Assembly: GCA_963920575.1 (NCBI GenBank)
Contig: OY986972.1
Span: forward strand, 21,860,083 to 21,924,082
Length of the DNA: 64,000 nucleotides
Direction: 5' to 3'
Origin: Narthecium ossifragum
Lineage: Eukaryota; Streptophyta; Magnoliopsida; Dioscoreales; Nartheciaceae
In this document: piece by piece, positions 55,740 to 64,000 of the stretch
Numbering within the stretch: the stretch's first letter is position 1
How the letters are laid out: every line of letters starts with the position of its first letter
Program-made: the position numbers and the translations under genes
Notes under the pieces: model-generated
Told to the model about the DNA's origin: nothing
The model's input: only the letters and a program-made list of their open reading frames with translations
Databases searched by the model: none

Positions 55740-57497
55740 AACAGTGCGGTGCGAACTATTTTAAGTTATTGTGCACCGAATTCTTTAAATGCTCGTATAT
55801 TGAGCTCCCGACGTTCGTTTTTGATGATTTCACGTCGTTTCGATCGGATTCTCGAGCTCTATCTTTTTATAATGGTTTCAGTTCTGCTTGAGGCAGTACC
55901 TGACCTCGGTACTGATTCCTTTGTGTAATAGGTGATCACCTTATTGATAAACCGGCTTTGGAGTGAATTTCGGATCACGTTATTTAGTAGTGCGCACACC
56001 GACCTCCCTCTTGAGGTAGGAGTTAACTCCTGCTAGGGTTTTGTGTGAATGTTTTGATGTATTTGCTATATAATTGTGTTGATATTATGATGCATGTATG
56101 TACCATAATATTCATGTTGTGTTCATACGATGCTATATATGTTATGGTAATGGATTTGATGTGTTTAATGCTTGTTGGGCTGGTTGAGCCCATTGTAGGC
56201 TTATCTATTCCATGTTATAATTCCTACATGTATGCGTGATGAGAATTAATTAATTATTTTATTGATTGATATTTGTTTATCAGGCTTTTGTATGCATGCT
56301 GGGAATGTTTGATTTAGCCTAGAGGTGTGAAATCAGGAAATTGAGTTATCCTGGATTGTTATTGGATTTAGTCAGGTTTTGTAGCTAGACCAATCAGGGT
56401 TTAGAAGTTGTACCGATGACTTGACGGATGGATTTTGATCTTTGTATGTCGATCGAGGACTTGTGTTGAAGATGTTTTCTTATATTAGTATACTGAGGCT
56501 TGTATAGAGTTTAGAGGGGTCCGGACGTGAGCATTGATGGCCGGGCGCGGGGACTGTGCGTGTAAGTCTCACCCGGACTGGTCAGACCATATTAGGGCCC
56601 AGTATAGTAAAATAGGTTGGTGTACACCAGTGTCTTAAATTGTTGACAAGAGACTCCTACTAGGCTTTTGAGCTCCTTCCTTAGGTTTTGTGCATGAGGA
56701 CATGCAAGTTAAGCTCGAGACCAGTGCACCCTGTGGAGACGATGTATACTGACGAGGCGTCCCCGTGTAGTATTAATCTGATTGAGAGTTAGTTTTATAG
56801 TAGGTGGAAAGATGAGGGTTGTATCCCTATTCTTTTGTACTCTTTACCTTGATTCTCAATTTGATGTATAATGACGTTTTGTATATGCTGGATTTTGGAG
56901 GACTTGTATGTGATGACCTAGTGGTTTAATTATTATGTATTTTGATGATTATATACCTATGAAGATGAAATCTAATGGATTTAAATATATGTACCAATAT
57001 TACCGGTGAATAAATGTTATGGGACGAAGGTGTCCCTAGAGTTATGAATATGTTGAAATTTATTGTTGAATGTCAAAAGTTGTGATATATATTGTTACTA
57101 GTTGTGCCCTCTGCCACCTGGCAGGGTAACCACCAATCCCACCCCAATAACCACCCAATAACTCCCTCCCACTAAATCCTCCTCAACTTAGGATTATCAT
57201 GTCACATAGGCTCCACCTAGGACATTCTCCTGCCACGTAGGACAACGAAAGTTTCATTTATAACCATAGCCTCATATAATGATGATTATCATGCCACATA
57301 GGTGCTACATAGGCTCCACCTAGGACATTCTCAGGCCACGTAGGACAACCAAAGTTTCACTTATAACCATAGCCTCATATAAGAATGATGTTGACATATT
57401 GTGTATTGAGATTTCACGTGCCCGTGGTCAAAGATCATGCCGAAATTTTGAATTTTTTTAAAAAAAATATGGATGTTAATTGGGGCGAGGAGTGACA
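55740..57497 (-). mobile_element. Gypsy-type LTR (family 2), copy 2, carrying a Helitron
   Basis: Collinear with 35870-37289 (see there) and ending GGGGCGAGGAGTGACA. It is longer because of the insertion at 57098-57388. The left boundary lies somewhere between 55490 and 55740; no TSD recognised. Confidence 0.6.
57098..57388 (-). mobile_element. Complete small non-autonomous Helitron
   Basis: On the minus strand it starts TCATTCTTATATGAGG and ends with hairpin CTGCCAGGTGGCAG, spacer and CTAG. It is inserted between A (57097) and T (57389). The empty site is seen in the related LTR near 37180. The interior carries a tandem duplication of the 5' end (about 57196-57287 and 57288-57385, marker CTCCACCTAGGACATTCTC). 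No Rep/helicase. Confidence 0.8.
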
Positions 57498-57599
57498 GTC
57501 AGTGCCACGTCCCTGACCGTTAGGGATTTGAAGTTCTGTGTCAGAGCCTGCTCCTGCCCTTTGCTGAGCTATGCCCGAGTTTGTCTCTATACCTTCCTG

Positions 57600-58640
57600 A
57601 GTTGTCTCCATCCCTACACCTTGCCTACTCTGCCATCATAACAGTTGTTATAGAAACCTATTGTTTCAGTTTATGAAAAATGGGAGTAGTGAGAGAACCA
57701 AGACCCCCAGACCTAGGACTTTTCAACCCTCCGCCGCCACCAAGGCCGGTAGGATCTCAACCCATTAATGTGTGCAACTGCATGAACTCGGCAGTGTTTA
57801 CTTCCTCATAGATGATGAGCGGATCCGAGCTAGCTGCGGAGATAGAAATGAAGGGGATAGGAAAGTTCCGCTTTGGGAAGACGTCGATATCGCCGGCACT
57901 TCTTCACCGGCTAAGGAGTAAGTGGAGTCACACCTTCTTTGGGAGGTTTGTAGGTGGTAGAGTAGGCATCGAGTTACTTTGGTGCAGGCTAGCTGGGTTG
58001 TGGTGAATGGATGCTCCGTTCCTGGTCACAGACATGGCACGAGATGTGTTCGCATTCAAGTTCGACTCAGAGGAGGATATGCTCCGCATCTTGACTGGTA
58101 GACCTTGTGTGGTGGATGGCCTAATTAATCTTGTCTCTAATTAGATGGAGGGACTACTTCCGTCTGACTGCTTCTGCATTCACTAAGGAGCGGCGCACTC
58201 TGGATTCACATACTGGACCTACCAACGGAATACTTCGATTGGGAAGCCATCTTCGATATGGTCTCTGATGCTGGAGTCCCTCTAGCCATTGATATTGTTA
58301 TCAAGTTTATTGATTGTTGTAAATATGCCCGAGTCTGCGTCGAGATTGATCTCACTCTTCAGGCATGCATTGGCACCTACTTGCAGTGGGGTGAGGATTA
58401 CTTCTTCCTCCAGCCTTTTGTTTATGAGAACATCCAGAGCTATGATAGGTGTGGCTTGCTCGGCCATCATGAGGATGGATGCCCAGAGAAGATCAAGCAT
58501 GTGCAACGAAAGGAGGCGGCCAGAGCATAATAACAAGGCGCCAATCATAGAGGACTCTTAGACCCCGGTCTTCAACGGGGGTTCACAAGGCTCCCTTGAG
58601 CCAATGAATGTTGAAGAGGATGACTCCCAGAGGATGGAGG
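57600..58640 (+). pseudogene. LINE ORF1 (DUF4283 + zinc knuckle), degenerate
   Basis: Plus-strand pieces: FNPPPPPRPVG (57725), SPALLHRLRSKWSHTF (57895), MARDVFAFKFDSEEDMLRIL then TGRPCVVDG (58035-58120, DUF4283 core), VIKFIDCCKYARVCVEIDL (58300) and CGLLGHHEDGCPEK (58450, zinc-knuckle remnant). Stops interrupt it. No matching ORF2 follows to the right. Confidence 0.7.
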
Positions 58641-59140
58641 CTATCAAGATACCAGATGTATGACACACTACTGTCCAGAACATCCGTCGCTAGGAAAGAC
58701 CATCGACGGCAACGAGAGGAGCAGGATACAGAGCTCCGACATTGGTGAACCCCATGGAGCGGAGAGAGGTTGCTTTTGTCTAGTCGCTTTCAGTGGTGTG
58801 ATATTCAACATCACCCACAAGAATCACACGCACATATAGTCCACTACGGGTGCCTCTGTCTTAAAAGGAAATGCGAAAATCTAGGTTGCTTTCAGTGCTG
58901 TGATATTCATCTTTTACATATGTAATATCAATTATCTAAAATTACACTATTCTTACTCGCAATTGCATAAAGAAGTCTAGCAAGCAAATATATTGGAAAA
59001 CATATGTTCGGTGAACTTTGAGGATAGAACTCTCTCTGGATCTGGACATGTAGAATGGGGGATATAATTGGCCTGGCTGACATGGCCATGGATGGCTAAC
59101 GAACAATCTAAGATGACACAACTTGAACTTGGGCCTCGTT
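58641..59140. other. Intergenic, no gene recognised
   Basis: A block about CTTTCAGTGGTGTGATATTC (58786) recurs as CTTTCAGTGCTGTGATATTC (58889), a short imperfect duplication. Nothing else seen. Confidence 0.5.
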
Positions 59141-59144
59141 TGGT

Positions 59145-59345
59145 ATGAGATTAGATTATTTCGAAATAAGGGATTTTGGATTTGAAAAGTAAGAATAAAG
59201 TAGTAATGATTACTTGGAATAAGAAAAAGTAGAGTGATAGTGGTAGGTGGAATAGGAATAAATTGATAATAATTACTTGAAATAAGAAAAGATGTTTGTG
59301 GATAAGTACGGGAATAATGAGGTTATTCCCAAACCCAAACCAAAC
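59145..59345. mobile_element. MITE, GGCCTCGTTTGGTATGAG family
   Basis: Left end GGCCTCGTTTGGTATGAG; right end CCAAACCCAAACCAAACC. The 61318 copy shares the left terminus (GGCCTCGTTTGGTACGAG) and the TTGAAATAAGA words. Confidence 0.6.
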
Positions 59346-60083
59346 CAGAAATGAGTTGCGTGGTTTTTAGTACTATAATTTTCATTTTGGATAGATATTT
59401 CATGTCGAATCTTTTGTATAAAAGTTATCTCGTTATTTTCCACTTTGGATTCAATATTATTTTGGGCTTTTTTTATAACTATGTTTCTAGAAAACCCTGT
59501 CGGATTGGTACTTTATTTTACCCTCTTTTTATAGTCTTATTAGTGTGAGCCCGTGTCACCTGCCAAGGTTTTTCAATTACGGGTTGATTCGAAATTTTCA
59601 GTTATCGGTGTGACATGGGCATGATTTTTCAGTTATGGATATCTATCGACACACACACTCTCTCTCTCCGCCCTTGGATCTTGGACCTCACCGTCGGATA
59701 GAGTTTTATTCTATTTTCGCTGCCTCTTATAAGGTTGATTCGGTGTCTCACTCACTCTCTTTGCAAAACGCCCCTTGTCATTAAATTTCTTTTAATAAAT
59801 GGGTGAATTTTAAGGCATCTTAATTGATTGTATCTCCTAATACGGTAGAGAAATAAAATCAATGCAGGTTCATCACGGATTCTTTCCAAGACAAACCGGC
59901 ACCTATAGGCTATTGCACAATAGTCTAATAGCAATTTTTTTAACAAAATGTGAAAACTATAGCTAGTGTATATACCTGAATTAGCCAGCTCTACATGCAA
60001 ATATATCGATGAAAAATACACAGCAATGGTGTGAAAGATAATAGCTCTATTTGTCATGTATTAACCAAGTTTGAATGCAATCT
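59346..60083. other. Intergenic, no gene recognised
   Basis: AT-rich; CACTCTCTCTCTC microsatellite near 59655. A 101-codon frame on the minus strand (60057-59752) has no known domain. Confidence 0.45.
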
Positions 60084-60228
60084 TTTTTTCTTCTTTTTTT
60101 TTTGAGCAATTGAGTCCGAGGGCTGGGTTCCATTCACAAAAAGATGTAAACTCCAAGATACAAAATTCCAGCATAAGGCCAACAGGCCCTAGCTAGCTGA
60201 GCCAAAAAGAGACAAAGGGGCTACTGAT
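60084..60228 (-). mobile_element. Very short LINE 3' end with 18-bp TSD
   Basis: T-rich start (A tail on the minus strand) and a body related to the LINE A 3' end (GAGCAATTGAGTCCGAGGGC against 19435). CAAGTTTGAATGCAATCT (60066-60083) and CAAGTTTGAATGCCATCT (60229-60246) are the TSD. Confidence 0.8.
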
Positions 60229-60525
60229 CAAGTTTGAATGCCATCTTAATCGCCACAAAAATCCATTTCCCACATGATCGTGCAGCAAATAATATTTAGA
60301 CCCTAACGAAGCAACGGCAAGGATAAACACCATGTTATTATACTGATCCATGCTAACCTACCTTACAAGGTGTGCCAAAAATAACTTATCAGAAGATTAA
60401 TTCACGTCTAAATGAAGACGGCCGGCTACAGTCAGGAACAGATCGATAGCTGTATACATCTGTAATTAAATTAAAGAAGTTTGATTTGCATGACACTCAT
60501 GCCATCTCTCTCCCTCTTCCAACAC

Positions 60526-60532
60526 TATAAAA
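60526..60532 (+). promoter_or_regulatory. TATA box of the second GDSL gene
   Basis: TATAAAA, 114 bp before the ATG at 60640. Confidence 0.6.
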
Positions 60533-60639
60533 GCCACACCATCAGATCGACCATCTAATTAAGACTCATCACCTATAGCTAGCTCTCATTTACAACACTA
60601 CACCATTCATTTCTAGTATTGTCTATAGCTGGTCTTGAG

Positions 60640-60865
60640 ATGGACAAGCTAGTGTTCTTCTTCTTCTTCTTGATTTCCTTTCGGAAAGTGGCCGGCGATG
60701 TTCCGGCGATGTATGTGCTCGGGGACTCGTTGGCGGACGTCGGGAACAACAACCACTTGGCCTTGTCAGTGTTGAAGGCGAATTTCGAGCACAACGGCAT
60801 AGACTTTCTCGGCGGCAAGGCCACCGGGAGGTTTAGCAATGGCAAGAACTCCGCCGACTTACTAG
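60640..60865 (+). pseudogene. GDSL esterase/lipase exon 1 only (truncated copy or long intron)
   Basis: [20 protein letters not shown] is a signal peptide; [18 protein letters not shown] is block I with the catalytic Ser; [20 protein letters not shown] follows. The donor is TTACTAG|GTATGT in the same phase as exon 1 of the GDSL gene at 49713, so the two are paralogs, 11 kb apart and in opposite orientation. In that gene intron 1 is 0.8 kb; here no exon 2 (PPYLSL, FASGGAG) is found in the remaining 3.1 kb. Promoter and exon look intact, so either the rest was lost, with TE sequence now in its place, or the intron is very long. Confidence 0.7.
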
Positions 60866-61317
60866 GTATGTTTTAGGAGCTTGTTTCATGCCTTTAGTGT
60901 TTGATCCTGGAGATATGGTCATACAATATGGTCTTGCTATCCGAGGAGCTTCTATTTGTAGCTCGGCTCAATTACTCATAAAAAAAATAAGAATCTGAGG
61001 ACATGCCCAAGACCAGCCTAGCCTGGTGTTTCTAGCCCCTTTTTGTGACCAAAACCCGCCCAAATTATAATCTATTGTTAAGACAAGATATTTTATCTAT
61101 TGCTGGTCGGCGCTAGGCCGGGCCATGACCATTAAAATGGTCAACCTCTTTGTTGGGTTATCTCACGATAAAAAAGTGGCTCTATTGTATGTAAAAACAA
61201 AAATGGCCTTAAGACGTAAAAAGTAACTCTAATATGTAAATTTATTATTATTATTATTATTATTATTATATTCTTGGACCTAGAGTTGGATTTTTGGTTT
61301 ACTATTTGAATCACTTT

Positions 61318-61565
61318 AGGCCTCGTTTGGTACGAGGTTAATTTTATTTTGGATTAAGAGATTTTATTTTATGTTTTGAGAATAACTTTATAATGATTAT
61401 TTGAAATAAGAGAAAAGTAGAGGGGAGAATGAGAATAATTTTATAATGATTATTTGAAATAAGGGAAATAGTGTTTGAGGTTAAGCGGTGAAATAAATAG
61501 TGGATTTGAGAATATTTCTGGAACATTTTCTCGGACTAAAGGTTATTCTTAAATTCTATTCACAT
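61318..61565. mobile_element. MITE, second copy of the GGCCTCGTTTGGTACGAG family
   Basis: Left terminus GGCCTCGTTTGGTACGAG; internal words ATAATGATTATTTGAAATAA occur twice. Right end decayed. Preceded by an (ATT)n microsatellite at about 61244-61270. Confidence 0.55.
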
Positions 61566-61590
61566 ACCTGGGGCTCATGCCATTGGCACG

Positions 61591-62092
61591 TAGAGATGGC
61601 AAAATCGACCACACTATTGGATAATTGAGCCGATCCGCACCGATGGGGACGGGTATGGTATATATTTTTTACCCGTGGATACGGGTATGGTTTACAAAAT
61701 GAAAATCCGCGCGGGTATGGGACGGATTATGGTATTGGGTAATATCCGTCCCGCCCCACCAATGAATGTTGGTTTGGTGGATTTTAGAGATCTATTTTTG
61801 CAATAATACTTTAATAGAGACTAAATGCTAATGACTGTTTGGTGGATCTAGATTTTAGAGATTTTAGAAAGTGAATGTTGATGATAGTTTGGTGGATTTA
61901 AATCTAGATTTTAGAGATTGAATGGTGTTTTTAGGTTTTGCGGATAACCGTGGGTTGCGGGTAATATCCGCGTACCCGCAGGGACGGTTATGGTCCACGA
62001 TCCCCATTATCCGCGCGGGGACGGGACGGTGTGGGTATGGGCGGAGGAGTGCTGGGACGGGGGTGCCCTAATCCGCCCCGTTGCCATCACTA
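61591..62092. mobile_element. hAT-like MITE with 8-bp TSD
   Basis: Inverted ends TAGAGATGGCAA and GTTGCCATCACTA; TTGGCACG flanks both sides (61583-61590 and 62093-62100). The interior has GGGTATGG/CCGCGCGGGT words typical of this common plant hAT MITE. 502 bp, no coding. Confidence 0.85.
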
Positions 62093-62340
62093 TTGGCACG
62101 GAGGACTTACTTTTGACTGTTATAAAAAGGCTAAAGTATGCGTTTGGTACCTGGGTTTTTAGTCAAATTTTTATGTGATACCTGGGTTTTGAAAAGTAGA
62201 CATTGAATACCTATGTTTCGCGAACCATTTTTAATTGGTTCCGCCGTCCACCTGCCGTCTGCCGGTCTAACGGCGGCCCGAGCGAACCGGTCACGTGCCT
62301 ACACGTGACCGGACAGCCTCCTTCTTCCTCTACCGTTCGT

Positions 62341-62784
62341 AACGGCAAAGCTCGTCGCCGGCGGCATTTCTCGATGACGATGGCGTCGTGCATGGCCTTG
62401 AGCCGGAGGTACTCCTCCTCCATCTGCTTGTTCTTCCAACGGGCCCGCCGGTTCTGGAACCAGACCGCCACCTGCTTCGGATGAATGCCGATCTCCGTTG
62501 CCAGGTTGACCTTCCTCCCGGACTCCAGCTTCCTCTCCTTCTCGAAGTTGGTCTCCAAGAACCTCACCTGCTCGTCCGTCAGCCGCCGCTTCTTCCCCTC
62601 CCCTCCGGCGCCCCCCTCCTCCTTCGCCTTCTTCCTCCGCCGCCTCACCTTCCCTTCTCCTCCTGCATGAGACATCAACACGTCAGCACTAAACTTAATT
62701 AGTTATACAAATAAATATACATCCGTAGCTCAAACGATCTAATAGCCGGTCACCTTGAGGCATTTGAGAGTAGAGATCAGAGCC
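62341..62784 (-). pseudogene. HD-Zip class I homeobox gene remnant, truncated at both ends
   Basis: Homeodomain-leucine zipper class I (ATHB21/40/53-like) on the minus strand. Exon 2 starts at 62662 (ATGCAG|GAGGAG): [38 protein letters not shown] and [20 protein letters not shown] form the homeodomain, followed by the first zipper heptads [19 protein letters not shown]. The zipper stops there and unrelated sequence ([11 protein letters not shown]) follows. A short 3' piece of exon 1 is at about 62784-62754 (DLYSQMPQ then donor G|GTGACC), in phase with exon 2. Upstream of it lies GC-rich repeat sequence in place of the N-terminus. DNA binding residues are intact but the dimerisation zipper is cut to about two heptads. 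Confidence 0.8.
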
Positions 62785-63370
62785 AATGGCCAATGGCCAA
62801 TGGGTGATGGGTGATGGCGATTGGCGATTGGCGTCGGCCGTCGGCAGCGGCGGGAGTTGAGAGAACAGAGGAGAGAGAGATGAGAGAACGCTGCCGCGCC
62901 CAAGGACGGCGCCTGCCGCCCCCAAGGACGGCGCCGGCGTTGGTGGCAGCGCCTAGGACGGCAGCGACTCGTGCCAAGTAGCTAGGGTGATCGGCATCCT
63001 CGGTAGCGCCCACGATGAGATCTACGGCGACAGCGATCTCGGTCGGCGGCGGCCCCACCATATCTCCTAGAGCTCGCGCCGGTAGCGGCGACGAGTCGGA
63101 GAAACGATCAAAGATCGCACCGGAAATGGCTGGTTCGTAGCGGATCTCCCCGGCAATGGCAAGCTCCGGCGATGGCGTAGAGCCTTGTCGCGCCAAGGTT
63201 GGCTCGATCTCACGACGGCGGCGCCGGTGTGTACGACTACGGTGCGCTTGCGCTAAATCCAGCCATGGTGGAGTGAGCCAAGGGTGGCGGCCGTGCCCTA
63301 GGACGGCGCCGGCGCTGGTGGCTACACATAAGAGAACAGTGGAGAGGGAAGGAGATGTCAGATGAGAGGA
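62785..63370. repeat. GC-rich repeat-bearing sequence
   Basis: Contains CCAATGGCCAATGGGTGATGG-type simple repeats (62783-62830) and duplicated GGACGGCGCC words (62903, 62926, 63303). Frames here are compositional. It may be an undetermined TE that truncated the homeobox gene. Confidence 0.5.
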
Positions 63371-64000
63371 GAGAGAGGGAGATTGAAAATAAATAGACCC
63401 CACGATATAAGAAATAAATCTATCATGAACAAGAAGGAGACACACGATTTTTAACGTGGAAAAACCCTCACGAGAAAAAACCACGGGTCCAACGCAGGAC
63501 CAGGCGAAACCAATCCACTAAAAACCAAGAGTACCGTTTACACAAGTTATGACGAACTCACTGTACCGACTCCTCGCGTACACATGTCGTCCTGGAACTT
63601 GCTCGACTCCTCGAAGCACGGTCCGCAACTCTTATTTTCTTGATTGATCGCCTCCACCTCTATTTCTTCTCCCTTAGAGCCGGTCAATACGTCTCCTTCC
63701 CACACAGCCGGTTAACTCTCCTCTTCTCTTTCTTCTCTCGCTCACTTTTTCTTCCTCTCTATCTTTTCTCTCTCCGGTCAACTCCACTACCGGGTCTCTC
63801 TTTTCTCTCTCTCTCTCTCTCTCTCTCTCCACAGCCGGGTCTCTCTTCCGTACCTTGGCTGCCGCCCTCTTCTCTCTCTACTCAATTTCTTTGGCCGCCC
63901 AGATCTCTTCCCTGTTGCTTGGCCGCTCTCTCTCTCTCTCTTACGGCCTCTCTCTCTTTTCTCTCTTTCCTCTCTCACTGCCGTACCTCTCTTTCTTCTC
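63371..64000. other. LTR leader-like sequence and CT-rich tract
   Basis: AGACACACGATTTTTAACGTGGAAAAACCC (about 63440) and following text resemble a plant Copia LTR R/U5 region. From 63720 to the window end the sequence is CT-rich with (CT)n runs near 63804-63828 and 63926-63941. No gene. Confidence 0.45.

Noticed and set aside
1..64000. tRNA or rRNA genes
   Set aside because: No convincing A/B box pair with cloverleaf, and no rRNA-like sequence noticed by eye.

Overview
The window is nuclear DNA from a flowering plant. GC-rich first exons next to AT-rich introns, and the sequence flavour of the conserved genes, suggest a monocot; I cannot name the species. Genes are split by GT-AG introns, and most intergenic space is transposable-element (TE) debris. 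Two runs of exactly 200 N (9268-9467 and 48015-48214) look like scaffold gap placeholders.

Left part (1-17.6 kb): the 5' two coding exons of UTP6 (U3 processome, minus strand) sit head to head with an NF-YC gene (plus strand) whose first coding exon is only 8 codons, followed by a 4.1 kb intron full of small DNA elements. An AT-rich tandem and palindromic repeat array begins right after the first N gap. Next come a minus-strand Pol III-type ncRNA candidate (USE, TATA, T-run; possibly SRP/7SL RNA) and a decayed, intron-containing DRM-type cytosine methyltransferase pseudogene.

Middle (18-42 kb): a hAT remnant with 8-bp target site duplication (TSD); a three-level nest (5'-truncated LINE, interrupted by a longer LINE, itself interrupted by a 2.4 kb solo LTR, all with TSDs); an endogenous pararetrovirus fragment; Helitron-like ends; an unprocessed NF-YC pseudogene that has lost its histone fold; a secreted glycine-rich protein gene; MZT1/GIP1 (gamma-tubulin complex) with Gypsy LTR sequence in its probable 5'UTR intron; and a Mutator-like element with 9-bp TSD.

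Right part (42-64 kb): a RAD16-like SNF2/RING repair helicase (plus) and a GDSL esterase (minus) converge on the second N gap, which hides both 3' ends. Beyond are more nested LINEs, a second 2.8 kb solo LTR, a small complete non-autonomous Helitron, a lone GDSL first exon, and an HD-Zip class I gene remnant truncated at both ends.

The live genes (UTP6, NF-YC, GRP, MZT1, RAD16, GDSL) are housekeeping or ordinary secreted functions with no obvious shared pathway; neighbourhood is shaped by TE insertion. All exon borders are read by eye from splice consensus and reading frame, without transcript evidence.
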